A DNA stretch of 64,000 nucleotides from assembly GCF_003330765.1 (NCBI RefSeq), contig NZ_CP024902.1, positions 62,001-126,000 on the forward strand. Reading direction: 5' to 3'. Below, one piece after another: positions 1-8,225 of this stretch. The number at the start of each line of letters is the position of its first letter. Positions within the stretch are counted from its first letter, which is position 1. Source of the DNA: Burkholderia pyrrocinia. Lineage in GTDB: Bacteria > Pseudomonadota > Gammaproteobacteria > Burkholderiales > Burkholderiaceae. The translations under genes were made by a program, and so were the position numbers. Under the pieces are notes generated by a model. That model saw only the letters and a list, made by a program, of their open reading frames with translations, ran no database searches and had not been told where the DNA came from.

Positions 1-198
1 TGTCTCGTAGCATGCATTGTTCGGCATCCGGGCCGAGCCCGATGGGCGGAAAAGAGGGGGGATTTGCGGCTATCTCAGCCGATTGTCGGCCGGCGCGGCC
101 CGATGCAGGGTGGGGGCAGCGGCGGAAAGCGGTTGTTCGGGGCGCGGCCGGGGCGGCCCGGCACGCCCGGCGGGCGTCGGCCGCCCCGGCGCGGGCCG

Positions 199-921
199 TC
201 AGATCGGCAGCAGCGTCAGCAGCGGCGCGATCAGCACCATCGCGACGCCCGCGATCATCATCGTGAGGCTCGACACGACGCCTTCCTCGCTGCCGATCTC
301 GCGCGCCTTCGCGGTGCCCACGCCGTGGGCGGCCGCGCCGAACAGCGCGCCGCGCGCGAGCCGCGTGCGCATCGGCACGAGCGCGAGCACGATCTCGCCG
401 AGCAGCATCCCGCAGATACCGGTCGCGATCACGAACAGCGCGGTGAGATCCTTCGGCGCGTGGATCTTGTCCGACACGGCAAGCGCGAACGGCGTCGACA
501 CCGAGCGCGTCATCAGCGAGCGCTGCAGCTCGGGCGACAGGTGCAGCAGCTTCGCGAGCAGCAGCGACCCGCACACGCCCGCGCCGATCCCGACCGCGAC
601 GCCGACCGACAGCGACAGCCAGTGCCGGCGGATCAGGTCGCGATACTCGTAGATCGGCACCGCGAACGCGATCGTCGCCGGGCCGAGCAGCCACATCAGC
701 CAGCGCGTGTCGCGGAAGTAGACCGAATACGGGATGCCGGTCAACAGGACGAGCAGCACCAGCACGCCCGGCACGAACACGAGCGGCGAAAACAGCAGCG
801 TCTTCTTGTACGCGTAGAGCCGCTTCGACGCGAAATACAGCACGACCGTCAGCACGAAGCAGCCGAACGAGATCGCGGTATTCACCTGGTCGGCGGACAG
901 GTTCGACAGCAAGGCAGGCAT
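199..921 (-). CDS. cidB: LrgB/CidB-family membrane protein
   Basis: A 240-residue, strongly hydrophobic protein with many predicted membrane segments and the LrgB family layout; the family's usual length is about 230-240 residues. In well-studied bacteria LrgB/CidB proteins work with a small holin-like partner (LrgA/CidA) in the inner membrane, influencing murein hydrolase activity, programmed lysis or metabolite (pyruvate-like) transport. The partner is the next gene upstream, ending 13 bases before this ATG, so the two are almost certainly one transcript. The start is the only ATG giving the full family N-terminus. Whether it should be called cidB or lrgB cannot be decided from sequence; I use cidB only for the family. 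Confidence 0.85.
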   Translation of the reverse strand: MPALLSNLSADQVNTAISFGCFVLTVVLYFASKRLYAYKKTLLFSPLVFVPGVLVLLVLLTGIPYSVYFRDTRWLMWLLGPATIAFAVPIYEYRDLIRRHWLSLSVGVAVGIGAGVCGSLLLAKLLHLSPELQRSLMTRSVSTPFALAVSDKIHAPKDLTALFVIATGICGMLLGEIVLALVPMRTRLARGALFGAAAHGVGTAKAREIGSEEGVVSSLTMMIAGVAMVLIAPLLTLLPI

Positions 922-934
922 GCGCGGCTCCGGT

Positions 935-1411
935 TCAGTGGGCCGACACGGCGCTCAGGCGCGCGCGGCGGCGTTCGGCGAACACGCGCTGCGCGGCGAG
1001 CCGGCGTTCGAGCTTCGCGGCGAGGTCGACCGCGACGGCCACCGCGACCATCACGAACGCGGTGCCCGCGACGACCACCAGCGCGAGGCGCCAGCCATCC
1101 TCGCGGAACAGCCCGCCATACTGCACGGCCGCGACGGCGGCCGGCACGAAGAACAACAGCATGTCGGACAGCAGCCAGTTCGCGCCGTCCTTCACCCACG
1201 CGGGCGCGACACGGCCCGAGAACAGCAGCACGAGGAGCACCGCGAGGCCGATCACGCCGGACGGAACCGGCAGCCCGACCCTCCGCACGGCCCAGTCGAC
1301 GGCCATCCACAGCGCGCCGAGCGCGGCGGCCTGCAGCGCGATCCGGCTCGTGTGTGCCATGCTGCCCGGAGCGGCAGGGCGGGCGGCGGCAACGGCGATC
1401 GGCTTGTTCAT
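935..1411 (-). CDS. cidA: CidA/LrgA-family holin-like protein
   Basis: A small membrane protein (158 residues from the ATG at 1411; an ATG at 1423 would add four residues). I prefer 1411 because GGAG lies six bases before it. The core has several hydrophobic segments and the family signature of short loops, with a basic tail (residues about 130-158, rich in Arg and Ala). Family members are holin-like inner-membrane proteins that pair with CidB/LrgB. It is the first gene of a cidA-cidB operon and is divergent from the LysR gene at 1550, its probable regulator. The N-terminal 25 residues are Ala/Pro-rich and longer than in typical CidA, so the true start could lie further in. Confidence 0.8.
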   Translation of the reverse strand: MNKPIAVAAARPAAPGSMAHTSRIALQAAALGALWMAVDWAVRRVGLPVPSGVIGLAVLLVLLFSGRVAPAWVKDGANWLLSDMLLFFVPAAVAAVQYGGLFREDGWRLALVVVAGTAFVMVAVAVAVDLAAKLERRLAAQRVFAERRRARLSAVSAH

Positions 1412-1497
1412 GGCGGGCTCCATACAGATATTTCAACGATGGGGCAAGTATAGGATTCCCTTATCCATAAATAAAATGACTTGTCTCTATCCTTCAC

Positions 1498-1512
1498 ATT
1501 CCAATTCGGAAT
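1498..1512. promoter_or_regulatory. Candidate LysR-type operator (T-N11-A) between cidA and lysR
   Basis: ATTCC-AATTC-GGAAT is a perfect 5-bp inverted repeat with a 5-base spacer, and it contains the T-N11-A spacing typical of LysR-type regulator sites. It lies 38 bases before the LysR ATG and 87 bases before the cidA ATG, within an AT-rich 126-base divergent promoter region. Binding by the adjacent LysR protein is inferred. Confidence 0.45.
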
Positions 1513-1549
1513 TCGTTTGAGATCGTTGCACCAATTTGGGGAGTGATCG

Positions 1550-2476
1550 ATGGAATTGCGCGCGCTGCGGTACTTCGTCGAGGTGGTCCGCCAGCAGAGC
1601 TTCACCGCGGCAGCCGACAAGCTGTTCGTGACCCAGCCGACCATCAGCAAGATGGTGAAGGCGCTCGAGGACGAGATCGGTTCGCCGCTGTTGCTGCGCG
1701 ACGGCCGGCAGATGGTGCTGACCGACGCGGGGCGGATCGTGTTCCAGCGCGGCCAGGACGTGCTTGCCGCACAGGCGCAGCTGCAGTCGGAGCTGAACGA
1801 TCTCGGCACGCTCGGGCGCGGCGAGCTGACGATCGGTGTCCCGCCGCTCGGCGGGTCGCTGTTCACGCCGATCATCGCCGCGTACAAGCAGCGCTATCCG
1901 AACATCGAGCTGAAGCTGTTCGAGCAGGGCGCGCGGATGATCGAGGCGGCGCTGATGTCGGGCGAGCTCGAGCTCGGCGGGCTGCTGGAGCCGGTCGACC
2001 CCGGCACGTTCGAGCGGCTGCCGATGGTGCGCGCGCCGCTGTGGCTCGTCGCGCCGCGCGAATCGCGCTGGGAGGATCAAGCGGCCGTGCGGCTCGCCGA
2101 TCTCGCGCGCGAGTCGTTCGTGTTCTACGCGGAAAGCCTTGCGCTGCACGACGCGGTGCTCGATGCGTGCCGTCAGGCCGGCTTCACGCCGTCGATCGTG
2201 AGCCGCAGCGGCCACTGGGATTTCATGGCCGCGCTCGTGCATGCGGGGGTCGGCATCGCGCTGCTGCCCGAGCCGTATTGCCGGCGGCTCGACACGGGCC
2301 AGTTCACGTGCCGGCCGATCGTCGAACCGGAAATCACGTGGGCGATCGCGCTCGGCTGGCTGAAGAAGGGGTATCTGTCGCACGCGGCGCGCGCGTGGCT
2401 GGAAGTTGCACGGGCGACGCTGCCGATCGCGCCCGGCGACGATCTCGCGTTCGGCGGGTTGCGGGCGAGGGCGTGA
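1550..2476 (+). CDS. LysR-family transcriptional regulator (CidR-like context)
   Basis: A 308-residue LysR-type regulator. The N-terminal winged helix-turn-helix (about residues 1-60, containing the SFTAAADKLFVTQPTISKMV segment) is followed by an inducer-binding domain of two Rossmann-like lobes. Length is normal for the family. GGGGAG lies just before the ATG. It is divergent from cidA-cidB, the classic arrangement for a LysR activator of the neighbouring operon (as CidR for cid genes), so I infer it controls cidAB in response to a small metabolite. An inverted repeat at 1498-1512 is a plausible binding site. The effector is unknown. Confidence 0.88.
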   Translation: MELRALRYFVEVVRQQSFTAAADKLFVTQPTISKMVKALEDEIGSPLLLRDGRQMVLTDAGRIVFQRGQDVLAAQAQLQSELNDLGTLGRGELTIGVPPLGGSLFTPIIAAYKQRYPNIELKLFEQGARMIEAALMSGELELGGLLEPVDPGTFERLPMVRAPLWLVAPRESRWEDQAAVRLADLARESFVFYAESLALHDAVLDACRQAGFTPSIVSRSGHWDFMAALVHAGVGIALLPEPYCRRLDTGQFTCRPIVEPEITWAIALGWLKKGYLSHAARAWLEVARATLPIAPGDDLAFGGLRARA

Positions 2477-2496
2477 TGCCCGGGCGTGGCGCGCGA

Positions 2497-2556
2497 TCAG
2501 ACGTGCTGGATGGGGCCTGATAAGAGCACCGGGCTTGTGCGGGAATGCAACATCAT
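2497..2556 (-). pseudogene. Possible remnant of a toxin gene start
   Basis: Right at the antitoxin stop, an ATGATG overlaps the TGA, as in translationally coupled toxin-antitoxin pairs. The frame it opens runs only 19 codons (MMLHSRTSPVLLSGPIQHV) before TGA. The sequence has no recognisable toxin motif, so this is either a deleted toxin's first codons or chance. It abuts the convergent LysR gene end at 2476. Confidence 0.25.
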
Positions 2557-2801
2557 GCGTCGCCCTCGAACAGCTTCCCAATAGCAGTGTTGCCCATCGC
2601 ACCGAAATCTTCCGGGATACGGATCTGCCCCTTCATGAAGCCGATCCGGCTCAGTGGAGCGGATTCGTGCGTATTGATCGGCACAACCTCGACGAGCGGC
2701 TTGCCGGTTTTCGTGATCACGAAGGGTTCGCCGGTATGGACGGCTTCATCGATCAGACGCGACAGATTCGTCTTCGCGTCATGTATGTCATAGGTTCGCA
2801 T
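2553..2801 (-). CDS. Phd/YefM-family antitoxin, no toxin partner
   Basis: An 82-residue protein beginning MRTYDIHDAKTNLSRLI, the characteristic start of Phd/YefM antitoxins: a beta-strand plus helix-turn DNA-binding N-terminal dimer domain that represses its own operon, with a C-terminal tail that wraps the toxin. I use the ATG at 2801 because the reading frame upstream of it does not resemble the family. Such antitoxins are normally followed by a VapC/PIN or RelE-type toxin, often with overlapping stop and start codons. Here only a 19-codon frame follows (ATGATG from 2556, stop at 2497), then the 3' end of the convergent LysR gene. The antitoxin appears to be orphaned. Confidence 0.8.
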   Translation of the reverse strand: MRTYDIHDAKTNLSRLIDEAVHTGEPFVITKTGKPLVEVVPINTHESAPLSRIGFMKGQIRIPEDFGAMGNTAIGKLFEGDA

Positions 2802-2890
2802 CGCATTTCCAGTACGTGCCAGGCTCAAACACCTTCCTGGTCCGACGCAATTGGGCAACGTGACGAAGGTTACGCCATCTCACGCCGCCC

Positions 2891-4453
2891 TCAATGCCCC
2901 ATCGCCGGCCCCGCACCCTTCTTCGGCTTCGTGATCCACACGAGCGCCGCGAGCGCGATGAACATGAACGCCGACAACAGGAAGAAATCGTTGGTCGCCA
3001 TCATGAAGCCCTGCTGCGTGACGAGCTGGTTGAGCTGCGCGTTGGCCGTCTGGCCGACGATGCCGAGCTGCGACAGCGCGCCCTGGTAGTCGGTCGTGTT
3101 CTGCGCATAGATGCTCACCGATTCCGACAGCCGCGCATGGTGATAGATCGCGTCGTTCTCCCAGAACGTCGAGCTGGCCGCGGTGCCGATCGCGCCCGAC
3201 AGCGTGCGCAGGAAGTTCGACAGCCCCGACGCGCTCGCGAGCCGATCGTCGGAAATGCTCGACAGCGTGATCGTCGTCATCGGCACGAAGAAGCACGCGA
3301 CGCCGATCCCCTGCACGAGCCGCGGCAGGATCACGTGGTTGAACGGCACGTCGAGCGTGAACGTCGAGTTCCAGATCGACACGCCCGCAAACACGATGAA
3401 CGCGAAGCTCGCGACCATCCGCAGGTCGAGCCGGTGCATGTTGCGGCCGATCAGCGGCGACAGCACGAGCGCGAGCAGCCCGACCGGCGCGGTCGCGAGG
3501 CCGGCCTTGCCGGCCGTATAGCCCATCACCGTCTGCAGCCATAGCGGGAAGATCACGACCGAGCCGAAGAACGCCATGAAGCCGAACGAGATGATCAGCG
3601 CGCCGAGCGCGAAGTTGCGATCCTTGAACAGCGACAGGTCGACCACCGGCTCCTTCTCGGTCGCCTCCCACACCAGCATGAACGCCAGCGACACGACCGC
3701 GATCAGCGCGAGCGCAGTGATGAACGACGAGTTGAACCAGTCGCGATCCTTGCCGAGGTCGAGCATCATCTGCAGGCACGACACGCCGATCACGAGCAGT
3801 GCGAGGCCGATCGCGTCGATCCGCTGCTTCGACGTCTTCGTCTCGCGGCCGCGCAGCAGCACGTACGCGCAGGCCGCCGAAAAGATGCCGATCGGCAGGT
3901 TGATGTAGAAGATCCACGGCCACGTGTAGTTGTCGCTGATCCAGCCACCCAGCAACGGGCCGAAGATCGGCGCGACGATCACCGTCATCGCCCATAGCCC
4001 GAGCGCGAGCCCGCGCTTCGCGGGCGGGTAGCTGCGCATCAGGATCGTCTGCGACAGCGGCACCATCGGCCCCGACACGAGGCCCTGCAGCAGCCGGAAG
4101 GCGATCAGCGTCTCGAAGTTGGTCGCGAGGCCGCACAGCGCCGACGCGACCGTGAACGCGAGCACCGACAGCGTGAACAGCCGCACCTCGCCGACCCGCC
4201 GCGCGAGCCAGCCGGTGAGCGGCACCGCGATCGCGGACGCGACCGAGTACGACGAGATCACCCACGTGCCTTCGCTCGTCGCGACGCCGAGGCTGCCCGA
4301 GATGGTCGGCACCGCGACGTTCGCGATCGACGTGTCGAGCACTTCCATGAAGGTGCCGAGCGCAAGCCCGACGGTGAGCAGCGCGAGTGCGCCGCCGGTG
4401 AGCGGTGCGGGTTCGGCGGCGGGGGAGGCGGCAGATGCCGTGGTGGCGGACAT
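2891..4453 (-). CDS. DHA2-family (EmrB/QacA-type) MFS drug:H+ antiporter
   Basis: A 520-residue protein of the 14-helix DHA2 branch of the major facilitator superfamily, the branch of EmrB and QacA. Visible family marks are the TM1 motif around LDTSIANVAVPT (residues 39-50) and motif C (GPLLGGW at 165-171) in TM5. It exports hydrophobic toxic compounds in exchange for protons at the inner membrane. AGGAG precedes the ATG. The MarR gene upstream (4631-5119, same strand) is its probable repressor. EmrB-type pumps usually work with a periplasmic adaptor (EmrA/HlyD type), which is absent here. An outer-membrane factor lies nearby on the other strand (5839-7380). The substrate is unknown. Confidence 0.88.
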   Translation of the reverse strand: MSATTASAASPAAEPAPLTGGALALLTVGLALGTFMEVLDTSIANVAVPTISGSLGVATSEGTWVISSYSVASAIAVPLTGWLARRVGEVRLFTLSVLAFTVASALCGLATNFETLIAFRLLQGLVSGPMVPLSQTILMRSYPPAKRGLALGLWAMTVIVAPIFGPLLGGWISDNYTWPWIFYINLPIGIFSAACAYVLLRGRETKTSKQRIDAIGLALLVIGVSCLQMMLDLGKDRDWFNSSFITALALIAVVSLAFMLVWEATEKEPVVDLSLFKDRNFALGALIISFGFMAFFGSVVIFPLWLQTVMGYTAGKAGLATAPVGLLALVLSPLIGRNMHRLDLRMVASFAFIVFAGVSIWNSTFTLDVPFNHVILPRLVQGIGVACFFVPMTTITLSSISDDRLASASGLSNFLRTLSGAIGTAASSTFWENDAIYHHARLSESVSIYAQNTTDYQGALSQLGIVGQTANAQLNQLVTQQGFMMATNDFFLLSAFMFIALAALVWITKPKKGAGPAMGH

Positions 4454-4590
4454 CGGAATCTCCTAGACGCGGCGCGCGCGACGCGCCGGCACAACGCACG
4501 GGTGCGCGACGCAGCGCGGCCCGGCCGGGTGGAACGGATAAGAGGAAAAGCGGAGCGCGTGCCCTGTCATCTTCTGCCCAGACAGAGAAA

Positions 4591-4604
4591 TAAGCGAATG
4601 CTTA
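4591..4604. promoter_or_regulatory. Candidate MarR operator (TAAGC-GAAT-GCTTA)
   Basis: TAAGC-GAAT-GCTTA is a perfect 5-bp inverted repeat between the marR stop (4631) and the MFS ATG (4453). The half-site GCTTA recurs in the AT-rich dyad upstream of marR (5178-5195), which suggests a shared regulator site. Binding is inferred. Confidence 0.4.
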
Positions 4605-4630
4605 ACCTAGACATGGGGCCTCCGTGCGCA

Positions 4631-5119
4631 TCAGCAGTCCGCTTCGTCGGGCTTCGGGCAACCGGGCGTGCCGGGCCCGTTGGCGATGAAGCGCTGCAGC
4701 AGGCCGGTGAGCATTGCGAGTTCGTCGGCCGAGAAACCGTCGAGCTGCGCGTTGAGCGCGGTCGCGATCAGCGACGGCAGCGCGCGGGCCGCATCGGCGC
4801 CGCGTTCGGTCAGCGTCAGCTCGATCATCCGGCGGTCCTGCTCGCTGCGCGAGCGCGCGACCAGCCCCTTGCGTTCGAGCCGGTCGAGCATCCGCGTCAT
4901 CGAACCGCTGTCGTACGACATCTTGCGAGACAGCTCGAACGGCGTGCGCGCATAGCCGCGCGACAGCAACAGGATCACGCCGATCTGCTGTGCGGTGAGG
5001 TCGAGCGGCTCGAGCGCGCGGTCCATTCGCTCGACGAGCGCCTGCCGTGCCTTCGTCAAGTAATAGCCGAGGCTGGTTTCCAGCGCGATGTTCTCGGGAT
5101 CGTAGAGGCCGCCGGTCAT
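4631..5119 (-). CDS. MarR-family transcriptional repressor
   Basis: A 162-residue protein with the MarR winged helix-turn-helix fold: dimerisation helices at the ends and a central DNA-binding region (about residues 50-110) with the LDRLERKGLVARSRSEQDRR wing that marks the family. MarR proteins bind short palindromes and are released by phenolic or other hydrophobic ligands. It sits 177 bases upstream of the EmrB-type pump on the same strand, so it most likely represses that pump and itself. Dyads at 4591-4604 and 5178-5195 are candidate operators. Start chosen as the only ATG giving the full N-terminal dimerisation helix. Confidence 0.88.
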   Translation of the reverse strand: MTGGLYDPENIALETSLGYYLTKARQALVERMDRALEPLDLTAQQIGVILLLSRGYARTPFELSRKMSYDSGSMTRMLDRLERKGLVARSRSEQDRRMIELTLTERGADAARALPSLIATALNAQLDGFSADELAMLTGLLQRFIANGPGTPGCPKPDEADC

Positions 5120-5177
5120 GCGATTGCGCTCGCAGCAATAGTGCGTTTCAGGTTAAAACGCGCCCAGTATCTTGAAA

Positions 5178-5195
5178 ATTGATTGCTTAGTCAAT
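5178..5195. promoter_or_regulatory. Candidate MarR operator upstream of marR
   Basis: ATTGA-N8-TCAAT is an inverted repeat inside an AT-rich patch (about 5170-5205) between marR and the small gene at 5294. It contains the GCTTA half-site also found at 4591-4604. Its position suits control of both divergent genes. Confidence 0.4.
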
Positions 5196-5293
5196 ATTAT
5201 TTGAGGCAACCAGTTACGACGTGCATGTTGCACTGCCGGAGACGATGTTCTGACCGATTCGCCCGCGCTGCCGGGCACCCGAGGATGTTCGCG

Positions 5294-5578
5294 ATGCTGT
5301 TCCTGAAAAATGCCGCCGGCGCGCTGCGCCGCAACCTGACCGATACCGCTCATCATGTGTTTTCCGGGCCGCACCGCGGCTGGAAGATCGCGCTGTACGT
5401 GACGATGCTGGTCGTGCCGGGCGGTTCGCTCGCGGCGCTCGGGTTCGCATGGTTCGATCATCACCGGCAGCGCAACGCGAAGGGCGGCGCACGCCGCACG
5501 AGCCAGCCGGCCGCGACGGAGCCGTCGTCATGGCGGGCCGCCGCCGAACCCGTGCCGGTGCCCGTGCGCTGTCACTGA
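5294..5578 (+). CDS. Small single-pass membrane protein, unknown function
   Basis: A 94-residue protein that I do not recognise as a named family. It has a polar N-terminus (MLFLKNAAGALRRNL...), one clear hydrophobic segment (about residues 33-56, WKIALYVTMLVVPGGSLAAL), then a basic and Ala/Pro-rich tail that is probably disordered. The ATG at 5294 has GAGG nine bases upstream; 5285 is an in-frame alternative, and the frame stays open back to 5183. It is divergent from marR. Codon use looks like that of real genes nearby, and no longer competing frame covers it. The function may relate to the efflux genes on both sides, but that is only context. Confidence 0.55.
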   Translation: MLFLKNAAGALRRNLTDTAHHVFSGPHRGWKIALYVTMLVVPGGSLAALGFAWFDHHRQRNAKGGARRTSQPAATEPSSWRAAAEPVPVPVRCH

Positions 5579-5838
5579 CGCCACGTCGCTCCCGCCATCC
5601 CGACTGATCGCCGGCCGCGCTACCCGCGGCCGCCGTCGCGCGCCTGTCTCGTCGCAAGCGATCCGTAATGGCCGGTAAACCGGCCGCTCGCGCCGGTAAC
5701 ACATTCCTGCCGTCGCGCACCGTACCCTTAGGGCTGCGCAGCTTCCCCGCCGTCAGTTACCATTTGTCCGCCAGCGGCATGACGACCGCATCGCGCGACG
5801 CCGCTCGCCGGCCGCCGCGCCCAGACAGGAAAACCACG

Positions 5839-7380
5839 ATGCCGTACGCCTCCCTCCCGCGCGCCCTTCGCCCGCTGAGCGCCGCCGTCGCCGTTGCGAC
5901 GGCCGTGCTGCTCGCCGGCTGCGCCGTCGGGCCCGACTATCATCGGCCCGACACGTCGATCCCCGCCGCGTTCAAGGAAGCGCCGGCCGGCTGGAAGGTC
6001 GCGCAGCCCGCCGACCGCACCGATCGCGGCGCGTGGTGGACGGTCTACAACGATCCGCAGCTCGATGCGCTGATCGGCAAGCTCAACGCATCGAACCAGA
6101 CCATCGCGCAATCGGCGGCCGCGTACCGGCAGGCGCGCGCGCTCGTCACCGAGGCGCGCGCCGCATATTTCCCGACCGTCGGGCTGACCGCGTCCGGCTC
6201 ACGCGCCCGCACGCCGCGCACGTCGCTGTCGTCGGGCTCGTCGTCGAACGTCGGCAGCGGCTCGTCCGGATCGATCGGCAACAGCTACAGCGTCGGCCTC
6301 GACGCAAGCTGGGAACCCGACCTGTGGGGCAAGGTGAGCCGCACCGTCAGCGCGCAGCGCGCCGGCGAAGCCGCCGCCGCGGCCGATCTCGCGAACGCGC
6401 GGCTGTCGCAGCAGGCGCTGCTCGCGCAAACCTATTTCCAGCTGCGCACGTCCGATGCGCTGCAGAAGCTGCTCGACGACACCGTGAAGTCGTACGAACA
6501 GTCGCTGAAGCTCACGCAGAACCAGTACGCGCAGGGCGTCGCCGCGCGCGCGGACGTGATCCAGGCGCAAACCCAGCTGCAGAGCGCGCAGGCGGCGCTG
6601 ATCGACAACGGCGTCGCGCGTGCGCAGTTCGAGCATGCGATCGCCACGCTGATCGGCGAACCGGCGTCGACCTTCTCGCTGCCGCCGAACCCGCTCGCGG
6701 CCGAGCCGCCGATCACGCCGGTCGACGTGCCGTCCGCGCTGCTCGAGCGCCGGCCCGACATCGCGGCGGCCGAGCGCCGTGCGGCCGCCGCGAACGAGCA
6801 GATCGGCGTCGCGATCGCCGCGTTCTTCCCGACGCTTACGCTGTCGGCCACCGGCGGCTTCCAGAGCTCGGTGTGGTCGCAGCTGTTCACGCTGCCGGCG
6901 CGTTTCTGGACGGTCGGCCCGCAGCTCGCGGCCACGCTGTTCGACGCGGGGCTGCGCGCCGCGCAGACCGACGCCGCACGCGCGACCTACGACCAGGACG
7001 TCGCCGCGTATCGCCTCGCGGTGCTCACCGCGTTCCAGGACGTCGAGGACAACCTCGCGTCGCAGCGCATCCTCGCGCAGGAAATCGACGTGCAGCGGCA
7101 GGCCGTCGACAGTGCCGAACACGCGCTCGCGATCGTCACGAACCAGTACAAGGCCGGCACGGTCGCCTATCTGAACGTGCTGACCGCGCAGACCACCGCC
7201 TTCACCGCGCAGCAAAAGCTCGCGACGATCACCGGGCAGCGGATGACGTCGTCGGTCGGGCTCGTGAAGGCCCTCGGCGGTGGCTGGGATGCGTCGGACA
7301 TGGCGCGCGAGAACGGCGACATGGCTGCGCCGGCGCCCGTCCCGGCGTCCGGTGCGGCCGCGCCGCTCGCGCAGAAGTAA
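5839..7380 (+). CDS. NodT-family outer-membrane efflux lipoprotein
   Basis: A 513-residue outer-membrane factor of the TolC/NodT class. It has a lipoprotein signal peptide with lipobox LLAGC (acylated Cys28), then CAVGPDYHRPD, the typical start of mature NodT/OprM proteins. The two structural repeats of the OEP domain follow (about residues 80-270 and 290-490), including ALLERRPDIAAAERR, a signature seen in this family. Trimers form the outer-membrane and periplasmic tunnel of RND, MFS or ABC efflux pumps. The ATG at 5839 is chosen because it gives the signal peptide; the frame is open upstream. No RND pump or adaptor gene is next to it, so its partner may be the EmrB-type pump at 2891-4453 or one elsewhere. 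Confidence 0.88.
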   Translation: MPYASLPRALRPLSAAVAVATAVLLAGCAVGPDYHRPDTSIPAAFKEAPAGWKVAQPADRTDRGAWWTVYNDPQLDALIGKLNASNQTIAQSAAAYRQARALVTEARAAYFPTVGLTASGSRARTPRTSLSSGSSSNVGSGSSGSIGNSYSVGLDASWEPDLWGKVSRTVSAQRAGEAAAAADLANARLSQQALLAQTYFQLRTSDALQKLLDDTVKSYEQSLKLTQNQYAQGVAARADVIQAQTQLQSAQAALIDNGVARAQFEHAIATLIGEPASTFSLPPNPLAAEPPITPVDVPSALLERRPDIAAAERRAAAANEQIGVAIAAFFPTLTLSATGGFQSSVWSQLFTLPARFWTVGPQLAATLFDAGLRAAQTDAARATYDQDVAAYRLAVLTAFQDVEDNLASQRILAQEIDVQRQAVDSAEHALAIVTNQYKAGTVAYLNVLTAQTTAFTAQQKLATITGQRMTSSVGLVKALGGGWDASDMARENGDMAAPAPVPASGAAAPLAQK

Positions 7381-7401
7381 CGGAAGAAGGCGACGCGCGC
7401 G

Positions 7402-8190
7402 TCAGCGCATCGCGTCGCCGAAGATCAGCGAAACCTCGTTGTTCCCGATCGGGTGGCCGAGCAGGTTCAGCAGCCCCGCGAGGTTTGCCTGCTGCTCGGG
7501 CGCCGCATGCGCGGTGCCACGGAACGATCCCTGGCCGGCGCCGAAGTTGCCGTGCCCGTCGAGGAACAGCGGGCCCTGCGTCGTCGACAGGTCGAGATCG
7601 GCGCCCGCCCCCTTCGCCTGCAGCACCGCGCGGTACGAACCGAGCGGCTTCACGCGCGACACGCGCGAACTCATCGAGTCGATCGTCACCGTCAGCTGGC
7701 CGAACGCGTTGTGGCCGAACAGGCGCCAGTCGGTCCAGCCGAGCCGCACGTCACCCTGCAGGTCGAGCGTGTTGAACGGCGTGCCGAGCCCCGCGAGCAG
7801 CGACGCGGGCACGGCCATCGTGCCCGCCGACAGCACCGCGCCGCGCCACGTCGCATCCAGCGTGACGGCATCGGGCATCGCCTCGGTCTGCCGCATGCGC
7901 ATCTGCACGCGCCCGGTCAGCAGCGGCCAGAAGCGCGTGGTCCATTCGACCCGGCCCGGCAGCAGCGTCGCCGCGCCCTGGTCGGCGCCCGGCGCGAGCA
8001 TCAGCGTGCCCGAGCCGTGCCACAGCGACCCGTCCGGATCGACGAGATTCACGTGCCCGCCGGTCGCGCGGGCGAACTGTGGCGCGATCCACGCGGCCGG
8101 CGCGAGCGCGACGAGCGTCACCGCCGTCGCGAGCCCGCCTGCCACCACCCACGGCAACGCGGCGACGAGCCGCTTCGTCCACGGCCTCAT
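7402..8190 (-). CDS. gspN: Type II secretion protein GspN
   Basis: A 262-residue protein with an N-terminal membrane anchor (about residues 9-32, LVAALPWVVAGGLATAV) and a periplasmic domain of the GspN family. GspN is an accessory component of some type II secretion systems and its exact role is not settled. It is the last gene of the gsp run reading leftwards, 35 bases after gspM, and is convergent with the efflux gene ending at 7380. The ATG at 8190 gives the membrane anchor directly at the N-terminus; the longer open frame upstream is antisense-like and lacks family similarity. Confidence 0.8.
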   Translation of the reverse strand: MRPWTKRLVAALPWVVAGGLATAVTLVALAPAAWIAPQFARATGGHVNLVDPDGSLWHGSGTLMLAPGADQGAATLLPGRVEWTTRFWPLLTGRVQMRMRQTEAMPDAVTLDATWRGAVLSAGTMAVPASLLAGLGTPFNTLDLQGDVRLGWTDWRLFGHNAFGQLTVTIDSMSSRVSRVKPLGSYRAVLQAKGAGADLDLSTTQGPLFLDGHGNFGAGQGSFRGTAHAAPEQQANLAGLLNLLGHPIGNNEVSLIFGDAMR

Positions 8191-8225
8191 CGGCGGACCG
8201 CCGCTTGCGTCATCCACTGCGTCAT

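Noticed and set aside
1..198. Gene fragment at the left window edge
   Set aside because: No frame resembles a protein; it looks like spacer after cidB.
64..1470. Long plus-strand frame opposite cidA-cidB
   Set aside because: Arg-rich shadow of GC-rich minus-strand genes; no domain content and it crosses real gene boundaries.
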